Assembly (NCBI GenBank): GCA_011109175.1 | Contig: RDEW01000049.1 | Span: 245,377 to 308,072, forward strand | Length of the DNA stretch: 62,696 nt | Direction: 5' to 3' | DNA from: Dicyema japonicum | Lineage: Eukaryota > Dicyemida > Rhombozoa > Dicyemidae | Shown: in pieces, positions 38,494 through 49,744 of the stretch | Layout of the letters: every line of letters starts with the position of its first letter | How positions within the stretch are numbered: the first letter of the stretch is position 1 | Made by a program: the position numbers and the translations under genes | The notes under the pieces: model-generated | The model's database searches: none | What the model was told of the DNA's origin: nothing | Seen by the model: only the letters and a program-made list of their open reading frames with translations

Positions 38494-38775
38494 ATGAGGG
38501 AAACGGGGAATTGGAGAGAATTGAGTTATCCAATGTTATTGATTGGGAAAGTGAGGCCGTTGACAGGGAATCCTAAGTTCGAGACCATTAATCTACAGAC
38601 AGAGGATGATAACAGTTATCCAATGTTATTGATTGGGAAAGTGAGGCCGTTGACAGGGAATCCTAAGTTCGAGACCATTAATCTACAGACAGAGGATGAT
38701 AACCGTGGGGGTCACAGTCTAATGACTCAACACCTAATAGACTATTATCACACAAAACAGCAATTAATGAAATAA
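38494..38775 (+). CDS. possible small protein with an in-frame 30-residue tandem duplication
   Basis: Open frame starting MRETGNWRELSYPMLLIGK. The segment 38525-38614 is repeated exactly as 38615-38704 (90 bp, so in frame), then RGGHSLMTQHLIDYYHTKQQ to a TAA. Without the repeat it would be 63 aa. The frame converges on PSMC3, whose stop is 24 bp away. An upstream exon (ATG 38442) could join through a GTAAG...TTAG intron but would enter another frame. No family recognised; the repeat may be an assembly overlap. Confidence 0.35.
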   Translation: MRETGNWRELSYPMLLIGKVRPLTGNPKFETINLQTEDDNSYPMLLIGKVRPLTGNPKFETINLQTEDDNRGGHSLMTQHLIDYYHTKQQLMK

Positions 38776-38798
38776 CCAAAATATCCAAATTAATCAAA

Positions 38799-40274
38799 TT
38801 AAAGAATATATCCCAAATCCAGTTTCTTCTTGGACTTTACCTCATAAATCCCATCCAGAAAGTCAATATGATAAATTGTAGTCTGTTCTTTCCGTAAAGC
38901 GATCATCCCCTAAAGTAAACACAGTCCCCACCGCCTCGATGCAGACCGCTCTGCACTGTGAACCGTTAAAGTCCTCCGTGGCCCTCGCTAATTCATGGAA
39001 GTTGACATCATCACTGGTTTTACCCTAAAGGTACCCTACAGTCATCTTCCGAGAGTGGATCTGCATTATCCTCACCCTCGCCTCCTCATTCGGGTTTGGG
39101 AACTCAATTTTCTTGTCGAATCTCCCAGATCTCAGCAGAGCCGTGTCCAGGATGTCCACTCTGTTGGTCGCCGCGATCACCTTGATGTCAGCATTAGGCT
39201 GGAATCCGTCCATTTGCGACAATAGCTCAATCATGGTCCGCTGAACCTCCCGGTCCCCAGTTTTCTCGCTGTCAAACCGTTTCGTCCCTGCCAATAAGAC
39301 AGTCCTCACCAATGGCGTCTAATTCGTCTATGAAGATCACCGCCGGTGCCTTCTCCTTGGCAAGATTGAATGCATCCCTCACCATTTTGGCTCCGTCCCC
39401 AATGAACATTTGCACCAATTGAGGACCAGCCAGCTTCAAGAAGGTAGACTTTGTTTGAGCAGCACAGGCCCGGGCCATCAGTGTTTTCCCGGTCCCTGGG
39501 ACTCCGTACAATAGGACCCCTAGGTTTCGCACAGAAGCTTACCCTTGGGCGGTTCTATTCCCAGCTTCTCAAAGTTCTCCCGGTGGTCCATGGGCAACAC
39601 CACAGCCTCCACCAGCTCCTCAATTTGCTTATCTAGTCCCCCAATGTCGCTGTACTCCTCCGTGGGGCGCTCATCTACCTCCATGGCTTTCACGCGAGAG
39701 TCGTACCTAAGGTTACAAAGGACACCAACTCATGAGGAAGTTTCTCCAAGATTAGGTAGCTGTCCTTGTTCACTCCCTGAACTTAGAGTCCCCCTTACCA
39801 CTAGGTCGTCGGGCCTAAGGTCATCTGGATCCACGAGACCGATCACTGGAAGAAAATAGGTTTGTCGGGTCGACGTCTTCACGATCGCACATTTTCCACG
39901 TCTTTGAGAATCAATGTTCACGTTGGCACCTTCCTCCTCACAGTCATCGTTGTCTACGTCGAAAATCAGGAATATATAGGATTTTGTACCTCAGTCACGT
40001 TGGAGACCAAATAAGGGAGGATCTTGTTGACTTTTAATTTCTCTTTACTCTCTTTGGTCTTCCCCTTCATGTGTTTTTTGTCGTATTCAATGGTTTGGAG
40101 TTCGGATTGCAAACACTTAGATTTATACGGTTTCTTACGTATATTTCGTCCTCAATCAGCTTAGTCCAACTACGGATCTCATCTGTGGGGAGGTTGAGCA
40201 CTTCTTCGTCGCCCAATGGTAATTCCTAGATTTATTAGTAAAATGACAACAACGTCCATCCCCTGGTCATCCAT
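38799..40274 (-). CDS. PSMC3: 26S proteasome ATPase Rpt5
   Basis: AAA ATPase of the 19S base that unfolds substrates into the 20S core. ATG 40274 opens MDDQGMD, then a 28-nt intron, then [16 protein letters not shown]. The OB domain is present ([19 protein letters not shown]). The Walker A is GVPGTGKT, followed by [21 protein letters not shown] and [10 protein letters not shown] (Walker B), then AATNRVDIL and [11 protein letters not shown]. The family's GP at Walker A is GV here. Introns are 22-28 nt, all GT-AG where checked. ARACAAQTK and QMFIGDGAK identify Rpt5 among the six Rpts. The C-terminus is KKLDLGYIL, whereas Rpt5 normally ends in a penultimate-Tyr HbYX motif. Confidence 0.92.
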
Positions 40275-41119
40275 TTTAAATATTTTATTTAATTTTGAAT
40301 AAAATTGCGAAAATATTTAATATTTTTGTTGTTTTTTTATCTTCGATATTAATTTCTGTCATTTTAATTTTAAAAATTATTATTTTTCTTATTTTTGGTT
40401 TTTAATAATAATAATCGACACAGAGTAAGTTGGAAGTTTTAAAAAACCCATCTCTCAGACTACTATTGATGGCGGAAAAGAACTCGCTACTAGGGAGAAC
40501 ACTAAACGTCCCCCCCAATCATAGTATACCTTACGGAACGCCATCGGTTCTTCCTCAAGATGGCAAAGTCCCTTAACCATCCCCTCAATTCTGACATCAA
40601 ACTATATCTGGATGCCTGCTCAAGATACGAGAAGCGTTCCATGACTCGTAAACTGGTATGGACACCGGTATCACTTAATTAGAAGATAACCCTTATCCTC
40701 TTGTGATTTAGGGGTTAATAAATTAAATTAAGATTATTTAAGGGGTTTCTCGGTTATTCCCATTGCTTATAGTCTGCAGCAGGAGATCACCTCTCTATTA
40801 ACTTTAACTATAACAGTGGGTCTACTCTATGAACTCTTATAATAAAAGAACGACGTAGGCATTGGAAGCCGGTGGGAACTTTGGAAATATTTAAAGGTTC
40901 CTGAAAGATTCAAGTCTGGTTTTAAAAACTGTGGTGATCAGTTTATCTTTGGAGGACTTTGAGGATCAGTTTGTCTTTCTTTGGTTGACTCGAAACAGTT
41001 TTGTCTAACTGTGGAGATAGTCTGTTTAGGGGATTGTAGAATCAGTTTGTCTTACCATTGTTTTTCCGGCACCTCCAGTTTAATAAATTAATTCCTAAAA
41101 GACAAAATTTATTTATTTA
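40275..41119. other. intergenic; one short open frame
   Basis: A plus-strand frame at 40560-40680 (MAKSLNHPLNSDIKLYLDAC) is open for about 40 codons but has no partner. A family-B SINE tail-like word (GATTTAGGGGTTAATAAATT) is at 40706-40725. No gene called. Confidence 0.35.
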
Positions 41120-41420
41120 AAACAATTAAGGAAACTCGTTCGCAATCCACGCAGCAGGCTTCCTCAACTGACATTTGTTTAATTGTTAAAAAATGTTATT
41201 TTGTAAAAAAAACAATTAATAATTAATTTACACAGCCATCCATTCAAAGTGATCCCCGTTGACATTATCGATGTTGCGTAGCCTCTCACGATTGCAACAG
41301 AGATCAACTGGAAAAGCCACCGGGTCTCAGGTGCGTCCTGGGATTTTAGTGTAGCTAGGCATCCAAGTTTCTTTAGGAAGCAAGGCGACTTCCCACTTAT
41401 TCCTTCATAATGCCTTTTAT
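41120..41420. mobile_element. two retroelement 3' ends, tail to tail
   Basis: 41125-41185 on the plus strand ends GNSFAIHAAGFLN-like, the same tail as at 21040. 41220-41405 on the minus strand ends with the other tail type (ISVAIVRG...TSIMS), as at 62061-62267. Both are truncated fragments. Confidence 0.65.
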
Positions 41421-41510
41421 TAAATTAAAAGACATAATTACCGGTTGAATTGAATTAAGTATTAATCAAAGATAATAATAATTTCAAAGCTAATCCCCCA
41501 AATACAAGGA

Positions 41511-41570
41511 GCCATATCTTTATTCTTATAATACGCGGGAGTGATTACAGATAAACTATTATCCATTATC
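41511..41570 (-). pseudogene. duplicated fragment of the Tyr-rich gene
   Basis: The minus strand reads ITPAYYKNKDMAP, clearly related to LTPVYYRNTDMTPMY in the gene at 42124-42999, about 1.1 kb away. It is only about 20 codons and then runs into unrelated sequence. Confidence 0.6.
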
Positions 41571-41624
41571 CCCCAACCAAAGATTCCAGTCAATTCCTTA
41601 TTCTTCCCTACTCGTCTCGACGCA

Positions 41625-41815
41625 CATGCACCAAAGGGCATGATTCAGGTTGTCACAGTGCCAGCTTAGACAAAGGTCCGGCCCACGTGAACCGAAGGAC
41701 ATGTTTCAAGGTTGTGACAGTGCCAGTTCACAAATGGTTCCGACCCACATGCACTGAAGGACATGTTTCAAGGTTGTGGCAGTTCACAGAAGGGTCCTAC
41801 CCACGTGGTGACAGA
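41625..41815. repeat. about 70-bp minisatellite, about three units
   Basis: Units share GGACATGTTTCAAGGTTGTG and GGTCCTACCCACGTG-like blocks; CACGTG at about 41683 and 41803. Units are diverged. Confidence 0.7.
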
Positions 41816-42123
41816 ATTAGCTTGTAAATAAGTAACCTTAGTGAAGTCGAATTAAGTAGCACTTAATACTAAAACAAATTATAAGCAGGATTAGCGTAAT
41901 TAATTCACTATTATTCCCATTGCTTTATTATTTTTGTGCAAATATGCATACTTTAATGCTATTATCAATGACAGCTGTCATTCAATGAGTGCTTAAAACT
42001 GAGAAAATATTAAATATTAAAAATTAATGTGATGAATGAAACTAGAATTAGTATATTTACATTTCTTCTCCAATATCAACTCTTTGTCTCTTGTTGGAGA
42101 CACACTCGGTCGTCTTGAATTAC

Positions 42124-42999
42124 TCAAATTTGTACCTCGTTGGTGGTGGTCTCGCTTGAGGATCTTTTCCCACCAGACTCGGGAAATAGCTTCTTTAAAA
42201 TCATCCTCTCTTTCTTCCACTGAGAAATCATCTGATTCGAACTCGTCTTGTTCATTCCTTGAGGACTCCCCGATTGGGACGATTCAAATTCCAGGGATTT
42301 GTAGCCGTCGGATCCAAAGTTCGGCTTGAAGGACTTCATTTTCATTTTTATCAAATTGTCAAACGTCTCCAATGGGGATAGCGAATTTGGTGGACCCTCA
42401 GTCTCCTTGAATCGACACTCTCTATTCTTCTTCCTCGCTATTGCTCCGTCATTTTTCTCATTTTCTCGGTCATATTTAACGACGTCTGAATTCACGCTGT
42501 AATAGTCCACGTCTGTCCCCAAATGACCGTTAATGTTAACACAGCCGGGATTCTGACAGTTTAGGTTGCATTTTTCGGAATTTATATGATAAAACTTGTC
42601 CCCCGCCTTTGCATACATGGGAGTCATATCTGTATTCCTATAATACACGGGAGTTAAATCCGCATAGTAGTTATTGTATCCATAGTCACGAGGTAAGAAA
42701 TCTGAATGGTAGACGTCCTTGTTGAGTCCGAGTCCAAATGGTGGATCAAATTGCCGGTCGTCTTTGGGATCTTCAAAGTATGTGGTCAGTTTTGGGAGCA
42801 TTTCCCGGGAGTCAATACCATTTGGATGGTTCACAGCGTATATGTGGTTATAATACAAGTCATGTGGAGAGTAATATGACAAAACGGAACTATTCTGTTG
42901 GGTAATAGACGACTGGTAGTCCTCATAGGGGATCTCCACATCATAGTCAAGAGGATCAAAAGAGAGTCCTGAATTGTCCGTGGGTTTCGTGCATGACAT
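42124..42999 (-). CDS. Tyr/Asn-rich protein, family unknown
   Basis: One exon. I take the ATG at 42999 (MSCTKPTDNSGLSFDPLDYD), 291 aa; an upstream in-frame ATG at 43062 would add a hydrophobic leader (YKHLFSALFIEIYSI). The N-terminal 170 residues are rich in Tyr, Asp, Asn and Pro, with several YY pairs (NNYYADLTPVYYRN). A short Cys cluster (CNLNCQNPGC) sits mid-protein. The C-terminal third is basic (ARKKNRECRFKE, KKERMILKKLFPESGGKR). No zinc finger, membrane helix or known domain is evident. The basic C-terminus would suit nucleic-acid binding, which is a guess. A decayed fragment of the same sequence lies downstream at 41511-41570. Confidence 0.65.
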   Translation of the reverse strand: MSCTKPTDNSGLSFDPLDYDVEIPYEDYQSSITQQNSSVLSYYSPHDLYYNHIYAVNHPNGIDSREMLPKLTTYFEDPKDDRQFDPPFGLGLNKDVYHSDFLPRDYGYNNYYADLTPVYYRNTDMTPMYAKAGDKFYHINSEKCNLNCQNPGCVNINGHLGTDVDYYSVNSDVVKYDRENEKNDGAIARKKNRECRFKETEGPPNSLSPLETFDNLIKMKMKSFKPNFGSDGYKSLEFESSQSGSPQGMNKTSSNQMISQWKKERMILKKLFPESGGKRSSSETTTNEVQI

Positions 43000-43384
43000 G
43001 ATTGAGTAAATCTCTATAAATAACGCTGAGAATAAATGCTTATATAGTACGCCGGTATACATGCCTTTCGCATAAAGCTCAGCTGGCACTTGGCAACCAC
43101 ACGTAAGGCTTTCATAAACTCGATAATAGGAATAAAGAAAACTTAATTGGATTACTTTAATTAAGAGAGCTTGTCAGCGACCATCCACCGTATAATAGTA
43201 CGTGGTCAGTTAAAAAGAATATTAGGCACGATAATGCTAAAGTACACAGCTTCGGTTATAATCAACAAACCAGAGAGATGCTTTAAAGTGCGGCATACTT
43301 GTGTTTTATATTACCGACGTTGCTTCACAGACGGCGTGTCAAATGAACTGATTATGCATAGTGCACCATATTACACGTTAGAGC

Positions 43385-43640
43385 ACCAGCTGGCCTCTCT
43401 AAAATTAACAACTGCTCCCCAATGGTACTCCCCACAGGCAATATTGCTGCAAACAACTGCTCCCCAATGACTCCCCACTAGCAATATACTAAAAAACAAC
43501 TGCTCCCTAATGACACGCCCCACAGGCAATATTACTCCAAACAACTGCTCCCCAATGACACGCACCACAGGTAATTCCACTCAACTGGTGCAAACCACTG
43601 GTCCCCAATGACGCTCTCCACAGGCAATTCCACTCAATTG
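43385..43640. repeat. about 50-bp minisatellite, about five units
   Basis: Units of the form CAACTGCTCCCCAATGAC then CCCCACAGGCAATATT, with substitutions and length change between units. Open frames across it are repeat read-through. Confidence 0.85.
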
Positions 43641-46600
43641 TCAACTTCCAAGGAGACTTAATAATAATACCCTCGTTAAAAATGAAAAGGGACTGATTAA
43701 GCCTAGTAAATAAATTAATTACCTTTTTATAAATAGTTCTAATTGATGACAATAATAGCACAATCTATTCTTAGGGGAATGCTACTAAAGCTGGCCCCCT
43801 ATTAACTGTGATTAAAATAATTTTAATTAACGCTTCATCCAATTATAGTAGATTCCCTTTAGTGTGCCTTCATTCCACTCTACATGTTCTTCACGTGCTT
43901 AGTGGGGGATAAATTGGCTTGGTGGGCAACAAAGCATTAATAATCCTGACAATTATCTTAAGCCACCATTCAGATGTTTAAAGCTTAATTTCCTAGTAGA
44001 CCATCAAATTGGCTGAATTATTTAAAATCTTCCAAATTAGCATTTCAAGTAGAACTCGATGAGGGCTCCACTTCATGCATATTGGAATGTTGTCAGGCGT
44101 GTTTAGATCTGTTCAAACCAGTAAGTTGCAACCTCAGGATCACTATTTCTCAAAGGCCCTGGAATAGGAATCCTTGAGTGAGTGTGGTCCTAGTTTGGGC
44201 ATGTGGCATATTTGTGTACCTCCATAAATTCATTTTATTTACTAACTTGCAATTCCAGCAGAAATGTTCAGGAGCCACAAAACAGTAAAGTTGACGTTTG
44301 AACGAGTTGGCAGTGATTTGTCAACTTGACAGGCTTTCAATCATTCTTAAGCGATTAACTCGAAATGTTATTTTTCCACTGAAAAAATTACCTGACTCGT
44401 ATCATGCTAATATGGTCAATCATGGCTTCAACTTATTGAGATTGGTTATATTAGGGGATCTGGGATGTCCTTGTGACAGTGAGAGGTCCACCAAATTCGC
44501 AATCAGCTGAGTTCAGTAAATCCCCGATGCAAAAAAGCCAAACTGATTGGTTCTTAACAGAAATGAGAAATCTCCATGGCAACTGAATAGATCCCCTCCA
44601 AAGTCAATACTTTTATGAAAAGGGACAAAAAGTCAAAATCTGTTTTATGTCTATGGTTGATGCTAAAGTCACTGGCGTGGGACGCCACAAGTATCGACTC
44701 CCTTTTTTTATCAACATCTTTAAGAGCGTGGTAAATGCATTATCCCCCGTAGAAAATGTGAAGTCTAATGAGGAGGAAATCGATGGCTTCTCGATCGGTT
44801 TACGTTCCGTGCAATTGCTGTCAGACAACAGGAGGTCAGCAGAAAGTCTGTTTTTCCGGAAAAGACTTGAATGTCTGGTTGTACTAATGATCCATGACGT
44901 CCATGTAATCCAAAGGTTCTCCCAGTTGATTCGGTACTCCAAGTACTCCCAAGATCACAAAGAATGATCCAGAATCAGAGGAAAGGGAAAAAAGATGTTC
45001 GTAGCATCTGTGGGAATCCCCAAGGAAGGATCCAACTCTGTGAGGACTTTGATCCACCTTAATAACTTCTGGAACATGAAATATGAAGAGGAGTCTTACA
45101 CCAGGGGAAGTCGAANGGTACTCCAAGTACTCCCAAGATCACAAAGAATGATCCAGAATCAGAGGAAAGGGAAAACAGATGTTCGTAGCATCTGTGGGAA
45201 TCCCCAAGGAAGGATCCAACTCTGTGAGGACTTTGATCCACCTTAATAACTTCGGGAACATGAAAAATGAAGAGGAGCCTTACACCAGAGGAAGTCGAAC
45301 TTATGAATGTGCTCAAGTTAAATGTTTGGCCTTTTTTAACTGAAATTCAATTTCCCACCAAAAATCTATTAATAATAAAACATTGAAGGTACCATCTAAA
45401 CAATCGGGAGAATCATCACAATAGGGGGAATGGATAACCTTGATTCGGTGTTAATCAACTCCTGACAGCTAGTATATCCGGGGGTTATTAAATAAATCTG
45501 TAGAAGGGTTCTTCGACGAAGGTCTCATGATTACCCAGCATAGGCTTCTATGGGAATTGATGCGATTTTGGAAATGCGTAATTTTCGTCCCCCAGTAATA
45601 TAAAATTGCACTTATTTGTCTCCTGTGTTGCCTAATTTGTCTTATTTTTTAGCAAAAAACTCTTAATTAAAAGCTTAGTTCTATCACGTGTCTATGGTCC
45701 ACGCATGCAACAGTTGATTGGTCAGTGCATGAAATATGCGTGTTATGGTTAAGAGGGAAAAAAGGTGAGAAAAAATTTAAATATTTTTGTGGTAAAAAAA
45801 TAGGGGAAATAAAGAGTAAACAAGAACAACGCAAACATCTATCTATTACTGGGAGTTTTTATGAAGAAATTAAAGATTTCTGAAAAAAATTTTACAAGAT
45901 ATTGCAGTTTAATAATTTCCGAGCCAAATACTAGGAATCTCAAGTTCGAATCTCACTGCTTTCAACTCGGTAGGGGAGTTCACTCATCTACGATGCTTCT
46001 GAATTTACGAGTGACNCTAAAAAAACAGTGTTAGAGAGCCGCAACACTAACTGCATTGTTATTCTACTCTAATCGCTAGCGCCTTCTGCAAGACTTCTAA
46101 GTGGGCTTAGATTAGGTTTCCATGTTTTTTGAAAAAGCTTAGGAAGACTGTCAGATGGCTGCAGAGATTTTTACAAAAGAACGGATTTTAGTTTACTCTC
46201 AGTAATCAGCATACTTTTTGCGCTGTAATACCTCAGACTTACCAGAGTTTGAGCAGGAATGGCAGGGCTCTAGGGAGCATGTTTGAAAGGAAAATGTATT
46301 CGCAGATGACGTCCTAGAATTAGGGTTTCAATAGAAAAATGGTCATTTCACTTGGACCTTTTACGTCTCACCTACAAATCCCGTCGAGGTGAGCATAAAG
46401 ATGAAACCAGTTGACTAGCTCAAATTTTACGGTACTGGGAAACTCTTACTTGAAAGTTAACAACAAATTATTAATTAGATTATTAATTCTCGAAAGTTCT
46501 TATAATATTTTTCACTATGAGCACATCTCAAACAAATACCTCCATTCCCATTACGATATCCACCCATTGGACGGAGAAATAAGAAGTAACAGATGGGGCT

Positions 46601-47230
46601 TATTTGGTCACATCTTGAGAATGGACAAGAATATTCCTGCTAATCTCGCGATGGAACACCACTATGCTCCTCACCCTGGATCGACTTCCTGAGGAAGACC
46701 GCTAATCACTCTATCAACCCTTCTACATCAAGACCTAACTTCGACTGGGAAAGGGTTGACGTCGGGAGATGACCTTGAACACCTGAAGGACCTATAGAGG
46801 AGCAGAGGGAACTGAAAGCGATTAACAAAAAGGATCCAGGAGAGCCAGAAGAGGGTGGCACAACTTTACTAACGTTGTTTTGCGGTGTACTTATTAATAA
46901 TAGCTTTGAATTCATAATTATCATATGAAATTTTTCATTGAATATGGTTCGCACATGCCTTATCAACCATATACATAGGGTATAGCTTTGAATTCATAAT
47001 AATCATATGAATTTTTCATTAATATGGTTCGCACATGCCTTATCAACCATATACATAGGGTATAGCTTTGAAACCACGTAATTAAATTTATCACATTCGG
47101 CATTGCTTTGAGATGCACTTAACAGAACCATTCAACCAACACAAAAGCCTAACAAGGTCACTAACAAAAGCCACAAAGGTAGCAACCAAAAAACAACATA
47201 ATAAATTATTGAAAATAAAAACGTTCTAAT
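43641..47230. other. gene-free stretch with SINE-A, a LINE tail and an assembly join
   Basis: 44937-45115 is repeated as 45117-45303 around an N. 45925-46016 is a SINE-A piece with box B (AAGTTCGAATCTCACTGC) and CATCTACGATGC, ending at an N. 46520-46860 on the plus strand is a LINE C-terminus (RWGLFGHILRMD, NLAMEHHYA, then GRPLITLSTL after a stop). 46905-47070 holds a 73-bp tandem duplication. A minus/plus open-frame pair at 44613-44967 has no family. Confidence 0.5.
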
Positions 47231-48295
47231 TCATCCAATTCGTTGTTTCTTCTTGTCAACCCAATCATAGCGACCGTCATCCACTAACCCTCTGTTCAGA
47301 AACAGCACCTTGAACAATTGCAGTAGATAACAGTAATCTGGGGTCTCATCAAACCTCAGACAACGGACGTAGTTCAGGTACACAGCAAACTCGTTGGGGA
47401 TCTGCTGACACAGAGACTCCACAGAAGTCGAAATCTTCTTCTCACAGATCCTCTCATACTTCTGTTTCCGGTCCTTGGCCTTCAGACCCTGCCACGGCAG
47501 GTCCCCCCGCATCAAATACACCAACAGGTACCCCAGAGATTCCAGGTCGTCTCGTCTACTCTGTTCGATTCCCATGTGGGCGTTTATGCTGGCGTACCTA
47601 GCCGTCCCAACGAGACTCCTGTTGTCCCTGTAGGGAATGTGGACACCTGACGAGTTAGCGAATTTCTTTGACAGNAGGTACCCCAGAGATTCCAGGTCGT
47701 CTCGTCTACTCTGTTCGATTCCCATGTGGGCGTTTATGCTGGCGTACCTAGCCGTCCCAACGAGACTCCTGTTGTCCCTGTAGGGAATGTGGACACCTGA
47801 CGAGTTGGCGAATTTCTTTGACAGGCCAAAGTCGATTACGTATACGACTCTGTGGAGACGTCCATTTCCCATGACAAAGTTGTCTGGCTTGATGTCCCGG
47901 TGTATCATGTTCTTGGAGTGGATGTACTCGAGACGGGAAATCAGCTGCTGCGCCAACATCAAAACGGTCTTCAAAGAGAAGGTACGGGAACAAAATGTGA
48001 ATAGATCCTCAATTGAGGGTCCAAGTAGGTCCATGATGAGAATATTGAAGTTACTGTTCCTCGTAAAGCCGATAACATTCGGTATCCCTTTCTCTCCCTC
48101 CAGGCATTTGTAAATTTTATACTCAAACTCCAACTGGGGTTGTGAAGTGATACTGTTTTCCATTTTGAGGGCAACCTCCTGCCCGTTTATGATATTCAGA
48201 CCCAAGTAGATCCGCCCAAATGAACCACTTCCAATCTTTTTAACGAGTTTGTATCTGTTTGCCACTATAAAATTCAGTTTGTCCACCTCATTCAT
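47231..48295 (-). CDS. CSNK1A1: casein kinase 1, alpha type, interrupted by an assembly duplication
   Basis: Ser/Thr kinase of the CK1 family. [20 protein letters not shown] leads into the glycine loop [17 protein letters not shown] holds the catalytic Lys, [14 protein letters not shown] the catalytic loop, [10 protein letters not shown] the DFG, and [20 protein letters not shown] the CK1 signature (in place of APE). [18 protein letters not shown] follows. The catalytic domain is complete and the tail after it is very short ([10 protein letters not shown]), as in minimal CK1. The frame 47530-47674 is repeated after the N at 47675 with one SNP (IDFGLSKK to DDLESLGY), so the ORF looks about 48 residues too long. 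Without that join it is about 306 aa and intronless. Confidence 0.9.
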   Translation of the reverse strand: MNEVDKLNFIVANRYKLVKKIGSGSFGRIYLGLNIINGQEVALKMENSITSQPQLEFEYKIYKCLEGEKGIPNVIGFTRNSNFNILIMDLLGPSIEDLFTFCSRTFSLKTVLMLAQQLISRLEYIHSKNMIHRDIKPDNFVMGNGRLHRVVYVIDFGLSKKFANSSGVHIPYRDNRSLVGTARYASINAHMGIEQSRRDDLESLGYXLSKKFANSSGVHIPYRDNRSLVGTARYASINAHMGIEQSRRDDLESLGYLLVYLMRGDLPWQGLKAKDRKQKYERICEKKISTSVESLCQQIPNEFAVYLNYVRCLRFDETPDYCYLLQLFKVLFLNRGLVDDGRYDWVDKKKQRIG

Positions 48296-49744
48296 AATTA
48301 GATGCCAAAAAATATGGATTTAAAAATTTTTAAATTATTAAAATTTAAAATTATTCGCTTTTTAAAAGTAATTAAAACATTTTTGGAAGGGTCTCCTCTC
48401 TAACACTTTTGGAATCCCTAATCCGTAAGATGACTCCGTGTCATGAGTGCCGAACAAAACCCTGATGGTTCATGGTTTGCTGCTGTACATTACGGCTGAA
48501 GGTTCCACACATCTATGATGCTTTGAAGAGTGACTCCGTCATCAGTTGACCAAAATGTGGTCTCTGCTGGGATCTTTTGATCAGTTAATTTGGTGTTACC
48601 GTGGTCTTGAATGTTCATTTTATTCTAACGAGGAAGTACTCTGAGATTAATGTTGTGGTAAAGTCACCCTTTCATCACAAGATCTCCTTTCCGCGTTTCT
48701 GCTATACGTCCACTATTTTGCTGGTCACTAACGATTGAGTTATTTGGCCTAAGCTCAAGATGAATTGTCGAAATTTTGAGTCTGACGTCACGTGGCATGA
48801 TTTTGAATGTGATTTAGTAGAACTTTGGTATATTCGAGTGGTAATTTTGAAAGAATTGTGGTCCCTGGGTTCGATTCCAGCTGGAGACTTAATCCAAGGG
48901 TTCTTGTCCTTTACTCAGTTTCTTTTCCTCATTCCTTCATTATCTTTGAATCTATCTGCCTTATGAGCCCAGTCCCAGGATATCTTAAAAAAGTATCATC
49001 CTCCTCCTCAATTTCATTGACTTGTATGCTTCCTCTAAATGGAATGGAAGTGGTAATGTTGTCATCCTAGGAGTTCAGGAAAAATCATTATCTTTGAATC
49101 TATCTGCCTTATGAGCCCAGTCCCAGGATATCTTAAAAAAGTATTATCCTCCTCCTCAATTTCATTGACTTGTATGCTTCCTCTAAATGGAATGAAAGTG
49201 GTAATGTTGTCATCCTAGGAGTTCAGGAAGAAAACTGTGTGATTGAGATGGTTCGTCTGAGCAGTAGGGCTGTCATTATCAAATATCGAATTATGCCTTA
49301 ATAATACTGATTTCATGAAATTTCCATATTTACCATTGCATTCCCCCAATTCTCATACGGAGCTATAAACCAAGTCCACCCAGAATCAATGAAGAAAAAG
49401 ACAATGTCTTTAGAGTTGTAGGACCCCTCCAATGGAGTTGGAGTGAGGAAAAGATCATTTTTGCGTCAACCTGAGATCATAAAACCCAAACCGCTTTCCT
49501 CCTTATATGCCACCTGATCTTTGATAGCAAAAAAGGTGGGACATCAGAAAAGAGGGATGGCCGATCGAACGCGGACACTACATTTGACACCGATAAGTGA
49601 AATAACTGTTTCGTACAAAATTGAGAAATAAAAATCAGTAGGCAGTTAACTTCCCCAAGAAAGATTTCCTACGGTAGCTGACTTAAAAGTCATGTGCGTC
49701 CTAATAAAGTTATAAGGTAATATTTTTCATATTAAAATCAAAAA
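48296..49744. other. gene-free repeat-rich stretch
   Basis: 48495-48560 is a SINE-A piece. 48840-48915 has box A (CGAGTGGTAA) and box B (GGGTTCGATTCCAGC) of a tRNA-derived SINE head. About 48937-49081 is duplicated as 49086-49230. 49425-49480 is a family-B SINE piece on the minus strand. Confidence 0.5.

Noticed and set aside
42124-43089. Start of the Tyr-rich protein at 43089
   Set aside because: The first codon there is GTG; the first strong ATG in frame is at 42999 (an alternative at 43062).
43171-43761. Several ORFs with repeated residues
   Set aside because: They are read-through of the 50-bp minisatellite in different frames.
47231-48295. CK1 with a genuinely duplicated activation segment
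   Set aside because: The duplicate is exactly bounded by the N at 47675 and differs by one SNP, as at the other N-flanked joins.
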